Below are positions 36,205-49,340 of a stretch of 64,000 bases of DNA, piece by piece (positions within the stretch are counted from its first letter, which is position 1; every line of letters begins with the position of its first letter). Position numbers and translations under genes: made by a program. Origin of the DNA: Schoenoplectus triqueter (lineage: Eukaryota > Streptophyta > Magnoliopsida > Poales > Cyperaceae). Where the stretch lies: the NCBI GenBank assembly GCA_964058805.1, contig CAXKVV010002144.1:434001-498000 (forward strand), read 5' to 3'. The notes below the pieces were generated by a model, which worked only from the letters and a program-made list of their open reading frames with translations, did no database searches and had not been told where the DNA came from.

Positions 36205-38275
36205 TGTGCGGTGACATCCTTTCCATGTTAGATACCGATCTGAGCAAGTCCTTGAACGTGTTGACTTTTGTCACACCAAGAAGCATGCCCATCCACCCGT
36301 CAATGTTCTTCATGATTAGGTTGACGGCCTCATCTTCAGTTAATGTGCGGTCGCATTTGATGCTGAGGTTCCGCCATCTGTTGATAAAATCTGTCATTGA
36401 CTCCCCTTTCTTGGGTTTAGTACTTGCCAGATCGGCTATGTTTATCTTATCAGACACCATGACAAAGCGTGCCCTGAACGAGTCTGCCATCTCGTCCCAG
36501 GTCCTGATGCTGTTGTTTTCTAATGAATAGTACCATTGAAAAGCGGTCCCCACTAAGCTCTGAGGGAATTGTCTTAACAAAAGTGCATCATTGCCGCCCG
36601 TGTTGCCGCATGAGGCTACAAAGTGGGCCAGGTGTTGTTCGGGGTTCAGGTCTTTATTGCCTTCCCCGGAAAAGGTCCTAAAACGGGGGATCACATACCC
36701 TTTAGGATATTCTTCTAAGTCGTATATGGCAGGGTATGGATGTCCACAGTTTTTGACGGGAGGGATAGCGTATCCACCTCCAGCTATTTGCATTTGCTGG
36801 GCAATCATGGCTTGAATCTCTTTCTGGGATATTCCCGTTGGTTCAGCCTCCACTTCTATGGTTCTATGTGGATGGGGTTTAGAATCGACAGGTTGTTTTC
36901 CCTTATGATTGCTTTTAGTACTGTGGACCCCTTCTTGACGGGAGCTACCAGCTTTGAAATTGGCGTCTTGTGATTCTTGTAACGACTTGACCGCCTTAAT
37001 CAATTCTTCGTTTTGCTTTAGCATGGTAGTAATTAGCTCCCGTTGCCTAATCAGCTCTTCATCCCGTGCCTCGATGTGGCCTTTTAGTATTTCTATTTCA
37101 TCGATGGGCATCTCGGGACGTGTTTCAACGTCATCTTCATTGTCGAAGAAATCAGGGTTTTCATTATGGTCTTCCCCTTCCCTGCTATTGCCTTCGGGGT
37201 TGACTCTCTTGGGAGGTCTCCCTTTTCTACCATTATTTTTATTGGTATTTGTGACGTGGGCTTGATTAGGCGGGGACTGATCATCCTGGACCATATTCAC
37301 CTCACCATCAGTATCCGGATCAGTATCATAGCTTATACTGATGGTGTTGACCGAGAAGTGTTCCTCATAGCGAGCGGTTCTTCTCTTCTTCTTTGCTTGG
37401 TCAGGGGCAGTTATTTTTAAGCTATTGAGTGGTATTCTCGAGCCTAATCGGCTGAATACACTCTTCTGGCCCAAGCGGTCGAATACGCTCTCGGACGGAG
37501 CGTTGGATTTGCCGGCCTTGCTGGGCTGGGCTTGAGATTGGGGCTTTATTGGCTGAGAACCCTTCGGGACCCACACCTGCTGGGTGCTAGGTGTTGCCTT
37601 TGGTACAGACCTCCTTGTGTGTTGAGTAGAGACAATGGCTTGCGGCTGAGCCATGCCTTGAGAGTGATCGGGGCGGGAGACGTATCGTCTCGACCTAGCG
37701 TTCTTGACGCTCTTCCTCTGTTTGAGGGCCCTGTGAGCCTTGTAGATGGCTTCTGCAGGGGTTTGAGACTTGTCCTGGCGGCGCTGAGGCCTTTGAGTTG
37801 GGCGAGGTGTGGGCTTAGGCACCTCCCATGCCTGGCGGAGCTGGCCTGTGGCCGAGTTCTTGGCCACTATGCGGAGAGCTGTGAACTTGTTAGAGACCGG
37901 GATGGCTGGCCTAGCCACCAGCTGGTTCTGGTAGGCATCCAGGGCCCTCTTCCTGGATGCTTGAGAGTTGCGGGCAGCCTGGGCTGCTGCCTTTGGGGCT
38001 GTCTTCTTAGACGGTCGCCTTCTCCTCTTTGGGGAGGTAATAGGAGAGGCCATGACGTTGTTGGAGATGCCCTTAGGAGTCAGGGTGATCGAGTCCTCCT
38101 CCTCGTCCGGGATGGAGATCCGGACGGTCGCGGGAGTGATCGTGGCCACTGGAGCTGGGCTGTAGATGGTGAGTTCTTGTGGGATGGTCCCGAAGAACAT
38201 GAACAATTTGCCCTCTGGGCTTTTTGCAGGAGTGACGGTGTAGGGAGCGAGGTTGAAGTTGCCGAAGTATGCCAT
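36205..38275 (-). CDS. gag: Gag region of element M: N-terminal extension, coiled coil, Gag core
   Basis: Forms the particle shell in the cytoplasm. Visible parts: a conserved N-terminus (MAYFGNF), a basic cluster (SPKRRRRPSKK, about residues 81-91), a Gln/Pro/Arg-rich low-complexity stretch, the doubled SVF.RLG motif (263-278), an acidic patch, a predicted coiled coil (about 390-437) and the retrotransposon Gag core from about residue 522 (FRTFSGEGNKDLNPEQHL, AFQWYYSLE, FINRWRNLS). The ~520-residue extension before the core is much longer than in ordinary gypsy Gag and may correspond to the separate ORF1 that Ogre elements carry upstream of gag; that equivalence is inference. The frame is fully open here. 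Confidence 0.85.
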
Positions 38276-38413
38276 TTCCTGCAAAACAAAATACTTGAAA
38301 ATTATTAGTCATTTTAGCACATAGAAGACCACTTGTATCTCTTAACTATTCTATTTGCCTCTCTCTTTCAGAGATAAGAGGAGAATCTAGGTCCCACCGG
38401 GCGTGCCAGATCC
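38276..38413 (-). promoter_or_regulatory. Leader, PBS and predicted 3' splice site of element M
   Basis: On the minus strand the LTR ends at 38414, GGATC follows, then the PBS candidate TGGCACGCCCGGTGGGAC (38408-38391). The leader is 138 bp. Directly before the gag ATG come TGACTAAT (branch-point-like), a U-rich tract and TTTTGCAG, with the AG three bases from the ATG. A and C share all of these. The cognate tRNA is not assigned, and no donor site was pinned down. Confidence 0.7.
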
Positions 38414-38725
38414 TGTGCGACCCTTTTTCGCGCGCCGCCGCACCGCCGCTGGGCGATGGGTTCGCGGAAGAAGGACACGGAGATCCCTCCCGAGCGTGCA
38501 TCTGCTGGGTGTCGGCCGATTCTGCCGTTTAGAGAAATTTGGATGCACATTCAGGGGGTTTTTAGTGATTGTGAGTTCTTGTAGATTCCGATGGGCGCAA
38601 GCCCCCACCGTTAATTACCCTGGGCTACTAACCTCGAGGCACCTCTGGATCTTTGAAAGAGAGAAGCAAATAGTATAGTTAAAAGATGGTCAAGTGGTCG
38701 TCTAGGTTCATAAAAGGGGTCCACG

Positions 38726-38905
38726 GAAGACGAACCTACAAACAGATCGGTTCGATCTATGGAAGACAAACCTACAAACAGATCGGTTTTGTCCTATGGA
38801 AGACGAACCTACAAACAGATCGGTTCAATCTATGGAAGACAAACCTACAAACAGATCGGTTTTGTCCTATGGAAGACGAACCTACAAACAGATCGGTTCA
38901 GTCTA
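38726..38905. repeat. 36-37-bp tandem repeat in M 5' LTR, five units
   Basis: Five units with the core CCTACAAACAGATCGGTT, alternating 36 and 37 bp. The count matches the 3' LTR (13603-13783) with one substitution, as expected for LTRs copied from one template. Confidence 0.88.
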
Positions 38906-40286
38906 TGCCACCTCGAGATGTAACCTTACCTACAGACCAGGTTAATCTCTTCAGAGGGGCTTGAGGTGAGTCTACATACAGAATGACTCGACCTCCGTTG
39001 ATCTAGAAGATAAACCTACAAACAGATCGGTTCAATCTTAACTAGTCAATAACCAATCACATAAAATACAACTCGAAGCGCTGAGCCGGTTGATCTTGAG
39101 GTTGGTGAATCAGGAGAAGGGTGGATGTGGCCCACGTGTTTCTTCTCACCGATCTTCTAGATCATGAATTCGAAGCACTAAGCCGATTCATAAACCTAGG
39201 AAACACAATTACACACAATGTCAAACCTGAAGCGCTGAGCCAGTTCAACACTGAGGCATGTGTTAGTGAAGGAACCTACCTACAGAACGGTTCACATTCA
39301 CTGTTTTGTGGATGAATCTACCTACAGAACGATTCAATCTCACAGTCTCGGGAAATGAACCAGGAGACGAACTTATCGACGGATGAGTTCAGTCTTGCTA
39401 GCTCAAATGGTCATGAATTACTTGTTCATGACACCGAGTCATTAAGATGTCGCTTCTCTCGGACATCATAATGTTCTTCTTCTTCAAAGTCGACATATCT
39501 CTCCATGCTGATGTCGTGTCTTTGGTCATTCTTCAGCGAGCGTCAAGATGTTCTTGTCTCGACTAGTCATTCTACATGTTGCATTACTTGTACAAAATTA
39601 CTATGTTGCCCTACACCCCTTGTGTGAGCGTATTCAATCATGAGTTACTTGCTCATGGTAGTGAGTCATTAAGATGTCACCTCTCTAGGACATCGTAATG
39701 TTCTTCTTCCTCAGAGTCGACATGTATCTCCATGTTGATGTCGCAGCTCTGGTTATTCTTCATCAAGCGTCAAGATGTTCCTGTTTCGACATATTCCCTC
39801 ATGTTGCTATCAAAGCCTTAATCATCCTACATCAAGATGTTCCTGTCTCGATGTATCTTATTATTCTTCATCAAGTGTCAAGATGTTCTTGTCTCGACAT
39901 ATCCTCTCATGTTGCTATCAAAGCCTTAATCATCCTACGTCAAGATGTTCTTGTCTCGGCGTATCTTATTATTTTTCATCAAGTGTCAAGATGTTCTTGT
40001 CTCGACATATCCTCTCATGTTGCTATCAAAGCCTTAATCATCCTACGTCAAGATGTTCTTGTCTTGGCGTATCTTATTATTTTTCATCAAGTGTCAAGAT
40101 GTTCTTGTCCTGACTAATCGTTCTAAAGGTTATATCATAATTGTTCTAAAGGTTATATCATGTGTGCAAATATTCTTATGTAGCTCTACACTCCTTGTGT
40201 GAGCATTTTTTTATTCATTTCTAAAATGCACAAAGTCTATTATATAATATCTTCCATTATTATTTTTATTATAAAGATGTATTTAC

Positions 40287-40322
<36 letters not shown>

Positions 40323-42990
40323 TTTTTTATTTTTAGACTCTATCTATTCCTATAGAAAATTATTTACAAAATAATAGGAAAAGGGGTTAACTATTAACTA
40401 GAATTTTATTTATATTTTTGGAATTTTCATAATAGCTAAAATAATAGAATTCTATTTTTATTATTTCTAAACTCTATTTATTTTGTAGAAAATCACTTAC
40501 AAAATACTAAAAAATAAAATGGCAATGATTTTTATTCGTATTTTAAAATGTTTATAATAGCCAAAGTAATAGAATTTTATTATTATATTCTATTATGTTG
40601 AAACATTATTCATTATGTAAGAATTATCAAAAGATGGCTAGCTATATTATTTTTTTTTATTTTTTTTTTATTATTATCATTTTTATTATTTTTTTTTTAT
40701 TTTTTAAAATCCATAATAGCTAAAAAGAAATCATTATTAATATTCTATTCTATTTATTATACTATTTTTTTATTATTTCTATTTATTATCTATAGAAAAA
40801 AATATAAGATTTTTATTATTATTATTATTAGTTGAAAAATAGCCATGAGAGATGAAATTCATTATATTTTTATTACAACTATTATTTTATTGTATTTTAT
40901 TCATCAAAAAGTATTTTTATTGTATATTTGTATAGAAATAACAAAAGAAATACAATTCATATTATAAAGCTATATTATCATTCTTTATTATAAAAGAAAA
41001 TGTATTTTACTATTTATTACCATGGTAGTATATATTTTTTTTTATATATTTTGTGCTATTTATTTTTATTATTCTTTTTACAGAAAATATTAGCATAATA
41101 TCTATTATTATTTATTATTTTTTATTTATCAAAGAATATAGCTAATCTCATTATTTATTATGGCATATCACTATCGTCATTATTATTTCATAGAAAATCA
41201 CTTGAAAAATCACTAAAATATATCTAGTTATTATTTATGATTTTTATTTGTATTTTTGGAATTTTTATAGTATTTAAAATGACAAGTCAAAGCTAGGTCA
41301 AACATATCAATATAGGTAATGTCTTTTGCTTTTAAATTGTTTTTTCATGATTATATTTTTAAAACTGGAATATTATTGTATAGAAAAATAGTATGAAAAA
41401 TAAGGAAATTTTAGAAACAAATTTGAGTTAATTTGGAGTTCAGGAGTATTTTCAAATCATTTATTTACTCTATGTCATTAATATTCTGTTATTATTTAAT
41501 TATTGGGCCTAGTGGACTGGGCCGATATAAATATTATTTTTATTTTGACGAATGGGCCTGTTCCTTAGATGGGCCGAACTTAACCCATTAATTAGTATGA
41601 GCCATTAGATCTTCATCAAGATCAACACAAATCTCTTATCCATCTCTGTGTCTCATTTGGGTCGTCGGATATGGTTAAGATTTACATCAAACAGATTAAA
41701 GGCCCAGATTAAACCATGTTTTAATTTTCCAAACATCTATGGACCCAGATCTCTCAGATCTGTTCCAAGATCCGTGTAATCTTTTGAGATTAGTGTTATA
41801 TCAGTCTTCCTCCATCTTCCTTCTCTTCTGCTTTGACGTTCGTGCTACGGTGGTGATCTAGGTGTTCCGATGACTTGATCGGAGATCGGCCGCCACCATT
41901 AGTGTCGCCTTAGTCTAAGGAGTTGGTCTGTATTTCTCGATTGTCCATCAGAGTAGTGGATCGCCGGCGCTGCCTCCATTCATTACAGTCTGTACCGAAC
42001 TTCGGTACCGAAAGCATCCATCTCGCGATTAAAGCATATTTCTTTAATTTATCTTGTAAATTGAGGTTCTAATCATCATTGATAAGCTCTAATTATCACT
42101 AATTAAGCATTTCATGCTTGTTATCTTGCTTATCCTAGTTTAAATTTATCGCGAAACAAATACCAAAGGTCAGTACCGATTACTGGATTCATAATTGTTC
42201 TTGTGCTCTCAATTGATTACCAAAACTGATACTTCTCATCATTTCAAAACCAATCGACTATGCCTTGAGGGTCAATTTGAACATGTAGCCTTTTCAATTG
42301 GTGTTGCAATCAGTGTTGCCGTGCTTAAACCTCAGTTCTTCAACAATTGCTCAGAGTTTTGATCGATTTCATCTACCAAGATCAATTCTTTTGAGCAATC
42401 AATTGAGAGTGCAAACACTGAGAGACCTATGGTCTTCGATCAGTTAGTTGTCGAGGTGCAATGCTAGGAGATCGCTTGGTCTTCGACTAGCATGTATTGA
42501 TACACCCGATTCAGTCCATTAATAACCAAATTAATCAATAAAGAAGCAAGAAAATAACTAAGCAATGATCAAAACATCTAAGCGATAGCTTGAAGAGAAG
42601 ATTCAATCAAAGAAAGATAGGAAATCCAACAGAGAGTAACAAAAATTTGTGAAAGCACAAATAACAGTATTGAAAAATTCTTAAATTGATCCAAATCGAA
42701 TACCATTGCCCCTCAAGCTTTTAGCTCTTCTTCAAATACATTACCTCCTTCAATTCTTATAGCTCCAAGCTCTTAATTGTCTTTTCAAAGCTCCTTTCTT
42801 GATTTTGGATGTTGTATGCCCTCTAAGCAAATACCCTCTCCTCTCTCCTCTTTTGATCTAAGCTATGGTGTGACTGAGTTCTCAAGTATATGCACCGAGA
42901 TCTATCAGTCAATGGAGAAGTGAAGTGTATTCAATTTTAGCCGAGTGAGAGAGTATCAATTGGGGGGGGTTGATCAATTGTTTCTCCAGG

Positions 42991-43000
42991 GTTTATATAG
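42991..43000 (-). promoter_or_regulatory. TATA box of M 5' LTR
   Basis: Minus-strand CTATATAAAC followed by a C tract of eight at 42969-42962. It would drive the genomic RNA of element M. U3 is about 1.55 kb, so the 5' untranslated RNA before gag would be about 4.6 kb unless spliced. Confidence 0.65.
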
Positions 43001-44558
43001 GCTCAATTACATCTCAATTGTGCTTCTTTATGCACCAATTGTGTTTTCTTGATCCCACAGATCGATGAGGTGGCAAATTTTCAGCTTTTGATCCAATAAT
43101 CCAGTGGCTCATATCAATCCAGTTTGTGTTTCTTGTGAGCAAAACTATGAGGTTTGGATCGATATTATGGCGCTGTGATCACAGTTCAACCTTCCCCTGC
43201 TCTTCTTTCTTCAAACACCAAGTGAATTAATGCAATTTCATTACCTCCGGTTTTGTACACCCATTCTATCATGGAAATATGTATAAAGGGAGTCAATTTG
43301 CACCAGCAACGGTTTCAACAACATCGTGGGACCCACTAAATGTTATGCCAACCGCCAATTTGTCTAATTAGTTCCCAAATCATTCAATTGGATTTTACAC
43401 TCGATCTCTTTCCCTCTTGCTATGAGTGATATACGGTGCACTATTTTAAAAATCAATTACTTCAATGGATTCTCCTTATCAAGGGCTTTCCAACGATATA
43501 AAGTTCACAAATTTTCGTCACCGATTGAGCCATTTCCATTTTCAATCGTTTCTTCTGTTGAAAAATTGAGTTAGAGAAGAAGAAATCGCGGCAGAGAAGA
43601 AAGGAAGAGAGTTCTGCCCTGTGGGACCCAGCAGCAGCGAAAGAGTAAGAGATGGGAAGCGGCCGCTTTTGGGTGAACTCGGCGCACATGAACAGGCCCC
43701 ACTTGTCGGGTTTAATGAGACACAAATAAAGTGCGCTGGGCTCATGCAAATGTTTGCTCCTTTTTAAAAACACCTCCAGCGCCAACTTATCCCTTATGTG
43801 CTTAGCGTCTCCCATTTGCACACAGATAGTTCTTCAGCTCCAAGTTACACCCATAAAAGCCCTTGATCAAATCCTGACCCTTGGATTTATCTGATTTTCT
43901 TTCTCCAATTAATTTTAATAGATCCCTTCATCCAAAAATCATGAAATTTTCACCAAAATTCTCTAAATTCATGATCATCACCTCTGTATTTTTATATTCC
44001 ATTTTTACCCCTGTCTTCTTGTGCTAAAAATTCCATGATCAATAAAACCCTGTTTTATTCTTATAAAATCCCTATTTATCAGTTGTAGCTCAGTGTCTCT
44101 GCCAATTATCTCTCTCTTGCAGAAACCACCCTAACTAAATACCAATTAGACTTATATTGATATTCATTAGGGTTTGATTTGATCAAATGCTGACTACTTA
44201 TCAGTAATTAATACAAATCTAGACTTGATCAGGTGGTTGCTCCCAGCTTTGGCACCTGATCAGTCTTGTGAAATTGACTTTCAATCCCTTAACATGAGGG
44301 TAATTTGGTCATAGAGCTGACTACTTATCAGCAATTGACACAAATTAAAGCATGGTTAGGTGGTTGCTCGCAGCTTTGGCACCAGGTCAGCCTTGAAAGC
44401 AAAAATCACATTTGGAATTTCTCATGACTAGTTGCATCAAAATGCTAGCTTGGCATTGACATCATTTCATGTGGCATAGGGATTATTATTTCAGCTCCTA
44501 GGGTTTGATCTTGGCTTTTTCTCCTGTATTTCTTCCTTCAACCTTTCAGGGGTAAACA

Positions 44559-44563
44559 GATTA
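44559..44563. repeat. Target-site duplication of element M, right copy
   Basis: GATTA, identical to 13287-13291. Confidence 0.9.
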
Positions 44564-47500
44564 CTTACAAAAATAATAGGAAAATGGATTAGCTAATATA
44601 TAGAATTTTATTTAGATTTTTGGGATTTTCATAATAGCTAAGATAATAGAATTTTGTTTTTATTATTTCTAAACTCTATTTATTTTTGTATAAAATCACT
44701 TACAAAAATAATAGGAAATGGGTTAGCTATTATATAGAATTTTATTTAGATTTTTAGGATTTTTATAATAGCTAAGGTAATGGAATTTTATTTTTATTAT
44801 TTCTAAACTCTGTTTATTTTTATAGAAATTTACTTACAAAAACAATAGAAAATGAGTTGGCTATTATTTATAATTTTACTTGGATTTATATGATTTTTAT
44901 AATAGCCAAAGTAATATAATTTTTATTATTATATTTTTATTATTTTGAAATTCTATTTATTTTGTAGAAAATTATTTACAAAAAATAATAGAAAAATAGT
45001 TGGCTATTATTCAAAATTTTATTTGAATTTTTAGGATTTTTATAATAGCCAAAATAGCAAGTCAAAGCTTGGTCAAATAGGGAAAAGCAAACAATATCAT
45101 TTTGCTTTTAGATTGTTTCAGTATTGTAGAATTCTTAAAATTGAAATGTTTTTATATAGAAAAATACTATGAAAAATAAAGAATATTTAGAAATAAATTT
45201 GAGTCAATTTGGAGTTTGGGAGCATTTCCAAATGATTTATTTACTCTATACCATTAATATTCTGTTATTAATTGATTATTGGGCTCAATCTGGGCCTTTA
45301 GATCTATATCAAGATTAGTGTACATCTTTTATTCAACTCTGTTCTCATTTGGGCCGCCGGATTCACTTTAAGATTAAGCTATATGAGATGTAAGGCCCAG
45401 ATTCATTTTATATCTTTATTTAAAACAGCGCTTTATTTCAAACGTTCGATCTGTTCCGAGATTCGTGTGTGCGCTTCAATACTCGTGCCTGTGCGTCAAT
45501 ATTTGTGCTGATGCATTCCATTGATTTTCCGATCGGTAAAGTCTTTAATATTCGCGCTACCGGTGGTGCCGGCGACTGAGGCCACTTCTTGCCGATCGGA
45601 TGACTCCCTTAACATCGTCTTATCATGATAAAACCTTCTACGGTGTCTGATTGACAATCAATACGGTAGATAATGCTGCATACTTGTGTCATTTGAAACA
45701 GATTGGTACCGCTTGGTACCAAAGAGCAATCTTTGCAAATTCAATGAAATTAATTGATGTTCCTGACAATTGATTGCTTGATTCGCATCATTTACACATG
45801 CTAACATGCATGAACACAATTAGCAATATTCAAATCGACTTACAACTCTGCTAAGCCAAGTGTGTGATAGTACCGTTCGGTACCAGTTACAATTCACTCA
45901 AAATTCTTGCTATTAACTCATTTACAATGTCAATTGTTCACTTGACAAGCTTCGTAACAACAATTATAAACAGAATATACTTGATGATGTGTGCAATTTC
46001 TCTCTAATCTCAATTGGAAGCTCAGTTTAGTCGATACAGTGCAGTACCGCTCAACACCGATTGCAATTCACTCAAGATTTCAATTATCCATTCACTTTCA
46101 ATGCCACTTATATACTTAAGGAACTCTATAACAACCATCATGATCAAAATACACTCAATTATGCATACAATTTTGCTTTAATCTTCAGTTTAGAATTGTA
46201 TTTAACTGATGCGACACGATAACGATACTGTCACTCTAAATTAATCGAGTTCTCAAGCTTTTAGCTGAGATCAATCGACTCTAAACAACAATATAGGCCC
46301 CAATGTATATGATACAGATAGGAATCAATGCAATTATAACTTTAGAACAAGAAATCAAATTGAAATTTTAACTGTTATCGAGTTCTCAAGTTAAGCACTG
46401 AGATCAATCGATGTAACAGTCTCCATTTCTGTTTTTCAAACAAAATTGAACAAAGAAATCAATAGAATTATGCAATCTAAGATTCTGAATCTTGAAATAA
46501 AGGAAAAGAAATAGAGATAACCGAAGGAAAATCGATGAAATTCAATACGATATCACTGATATACTGCTATTCAAAGAATTTAGCTACAATAACCTCTCTA
46601 ATCTCTGATATCTCAAGAATTAGACTTGCAAACCTTGAATTGACATAAATTAGCGCTTAGAACATACCTCTAATTGAGTAATTGGAATGAAATAAATCGA
46701 GTTCTCAAGTTAAAACTGAGATCAATCGATTATATCAATCTTCTCTTCCAAGTTCTTGCTTTTCTTCTTGCTCTCTCCCTCTGAGTTCTATATGCAATCT
46801 CTAAAGTGTTTTTCTCTCTGTCTTGTATTCTGTCTTGTGTGTATGTCTATGTTTTTGCTATTAATCGGGTTATATAGGCAATTGGAGTGGTGCACCAAGG
46901 GATTAGAGCCATACACCATTCATACACCAATAATTGCATTGCTCTGGTCCATGAACATGGTTTTCCATTTCTGTTATTCAATCTGTTAAGGTGTAGGCCC
47001 CCCCTAAAGCATGAATCTTTGACTGTTGACCAAGCTTGATCTTCCTCTCACTTCTCATCCACTGCTAGAACTTTCCAGATCATACCAACATACTATAAAT
47101 ACTCATCTCAATGCATCTAAAGCACCCCTTTGCTCTCTGCCATTATTGCCCTTCTTCAAAGCTTAGAATTTAATCACCCGATTTCCACCTTTGGTCAAAT
47201 ACATATCTCCATCATTTAATTGATAGTCTTCATCACTTAAGAGGCATCGTGTAGGCACATAGAAGCTACAAGCATTGCTAATTCGAGCTGAGAGTGCAAG
47301 GTTTCAAGTTTTCTCCATTTGCCCGATTCATTACTTCATCTCAATTACTTCTATTTAATGCTTAATTGTTACTTCTTTCTTCATCTACAGCGTCGCCTAA
47401 GTGAGTAGGAGTTTGCATCATCAATTTTAGATTTTGAAGCAAGAATTGAAGTGCCTTATTAATCACCCGAGGTATTCATCTCTCTCAATAACCCTATTCA

Positions 47501-47999
47501 TTCATTACTTTTCAATTTTGATCAATTGCACATATTCTCCCATGTATAGGCTAACTCTGACTGGAAAGAATTGAAGTTGCGAGCTTTGGAGAGCTTGATC
47601 AGTATTAATGGCGCCTTCTGCCTCGTCGAGAAGAAGAAAGAAGAGAGGGAGGGGAGAAGGAGAAGAAAGGGAAGGAGGTGCGCCTGGCGCACAGAGTCCA
47701 CAACATGGTGGGACCCACAGTCAGAGGCGCAACACAAATGGGCCAGGTGCACATTGCCCTTTCTTTTCAATTTAAATCTCTGCTTGAACTTGCATATGAG
47801 CTTGGCTTATAGTCATCCGCATAGGCTATACACTCATAAACCTTACAAATGGGCCCCATGTGTAAGCATCTGAGTCTCGGCCCATTAGTCCAGCTATGGA
47901 TTGGTTAATCTCCTGCTTAGGTTTAATTGATCTGACTTGGCACACTCTGATAGGTCCACTTGTTTAATTATCCCATTAATCATCTATATTAGTGTTAAT

Positions 48000-48330
48000 G
48001 TATGCTGAGGTGGCTCTGTAGTGTAGTGCCATGTGGCTTGGTCCCCTGTGATGTGGCACCAATGGCCAGCTGCCATATGGCACTGGAGTGTTGAGGTGTG
48101 ATGCTGTGGTGTTGCCATGTGGCACATGGGAGAGTGAGGTGTGTTGCTACAGGGCTACCATGTGGCACTGGGAGGGTGAGGTGGACCTGTCAGATCTTGC
48201 CACGTGGCATGTTGGTGGGGCCCACATGTCAGGTCAGTATGGTGGTGGGGCCCACCTGGCTGAGGTGGACCAATAGGGTGCTGACACGTGGCACTGAGGT
48301 GGTCTAGTGAGATGCCGACACGTGTCACAC
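48000..48330. promoter_or_regulatory. GC-rich G-box block, LTR C
   Basis: Short repeats of GTGGGGCCCAC and GCCANGTGGCA type with the perfect palindrome TGCCACGTGGCA at 48198-48209. Same module as in N and D. Confidence 0.6.
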
Positions 48331-49129
48331 TCTCTCTCCCCTCTGATTCTGTGTATATATATTTGGGATCCCCAGTTTGCACCCAGATGAGTCTATGTCC
48401 CTAGATTGCATCCAGAGCTGCCTTGATTAAATCTCAGCCCTTGATCTTTTCTTTTTAATCTGTTTTATCTTCCCTAAATTTATTTTGATAGCTCTACTTA
48501 TCCAAAAATTATGAAATTTTCACAAAAAATCCCTAAATTCATGATGATCATCCCTGTAATTTTTAATTCCATTTTTACCCTTGTATCTCTGAATTAAAAA
48601 TTCTTTTGTCTATAAAACCCTGTTCTTTCCTCTGAATTAATCCCAGATTTCAATTGTAGCTCAGTGTCTCTGCCAATTATCTCTCTCTTGCAGAAACCAC
48701 CCTAACTAAATACCAATTAGACTTGTATTGATATTCATTAGGGTTTGATCTGACCAACAGTTGACTACTTATCAACAGTTGATACAAATCTAGACTTGAT
48801 CAGATGGTTGCTCCCAGCTTTGGCATCTGATCAGTCTTATGAAATTGACTTTCAATCCCTTATCATGAGGGTGACTTGGTCAAAGAACTGACTACTTATC
48901 AGTAATTGACACAAATCAAAGCATGGTTAGGTGGTTGCTCACAGCTTTGGCACCAGGTCAGCCTTGAAAGCAAAATCACATTTGAAATTTCTCATGATTA
49001 GTTGTATCAGAATACTAGCTTGGCATTGACATCATTCCTTGTTGCATAGGGATTATACTTCTTCAGTTTTTAGGGTTTGCTTTGAGGATAGATTCTTAGG
49101 GTTTAATTCTGACTCCTTTGATGTTTTGG

Positions 49130-49340
49130 TCACTGAGGTGTGGGGCCCACCTGTCAGTGAAAAATGATTAGATGGATGACCCCTCTAGAGATCTCTTTCT
49201 CCTGAATCTCCTGAGGGTCATCCATCTCGAATGAATAGGAGATGATAGGGTATTTATATCCTTGCTCTGCACTTAGGGTTTCCTTGTGGGATTAATGTTT
49301 AACCCTTGTTCCGGATTGATTAGACTCATCAGATAGGCTA
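49130..49340 (-). promoter_or_regulatory. Single TATA unit of LTR C
   Basis: Matches one unit of the triplicated region in LTR D, with GATATAAATACCC on the minus strand (TATAAATA at 49258-49251). Further units, if any, were lost at the junction at about 49343. Confidence 0.6.

Larger units (their letters stand above)
29189..38275 (-). pseudogene. gag-pol: gag-pro-pol polyprotein of element M with four stop codons
   Basis: One uninterrupted phase of 3028 codons from ATG 38275-38273 to TAG 29191-29189. It would encode, in order: a long basic N-terminal extension (residues 1-520), Gag core (about 522-690), zinc knuckle 1 (802-815), protease (about 1142-1252), an acidic spacer with a second zinc-knuckle block (about 1583-1687), reverse transcriptase, gypsy RNase H, a second archaeal-type RNase H and integrase. 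Four in-frame stops break it: 31972-31970 (codon 2102), 31774-31772 (2168), 31570-31568 (2236) and 29311-29309 (2989). There are no frameshifts. I chose the ATG because an upstream TTG at 38284 lies in the splice-site-like leader. The RT-RNH1-RNH2-IN order is the Tat signature. This copy cannot make full Pol. Confidence 0.93.
13292..44558 (-). mobile_element. Element M: giant Tat-lineage Ty3/gypsy retrotransposon
   Basis: Near-complete LTR retrotransposon on the minus strand, 31,267 bp including the nested element N and about 23.5 kb without it. The order on its own strand is 5' LTR (44558-38414), PBS and leader, one gag-pro-pol frame (38275-29189), 3' untranslated zone, PPT-like tract and 3' LTR (27225-25242 plus 17467-13292). 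The LTRs are 6145 and about 6160 bp. Comparing them by eye I count about 20 substitutions plus microsatellite and homopolymer length changes, so it is young. The size matches Ogre/Tat elements of plants. Four stop codons in pol make this copy non-autonomous. Confidence 0.93.
38414..44558 (-). mobile_element. 5' LTR of element M, short subfamily (6145 bp)
   Basis: Intact LTR, TGTTTACCCC (44558) to GGGTCGCACA (38414) on the minus strand. Modules in plus order: GC-rich end, five 36-37-bp repeats (38726-38905), stem-loops, 108-bp array (about 39770-40112), AT-rich core (40222-41470), a mid-LTR GC-rich patch with TCGGTACCGA (about 42002), C tract and TATA box, and a 1.5-kb U3. It is followed by GATTA at 44559-44563. 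Confidence 0.93.

Noticed and set aside
38276..38284. gag start at the upstream TTG (38284)
   Set aside because: It lies in the TTTTGCAG tract. The ATG at 38275 is the first AUG in this frame and is shared with element A.
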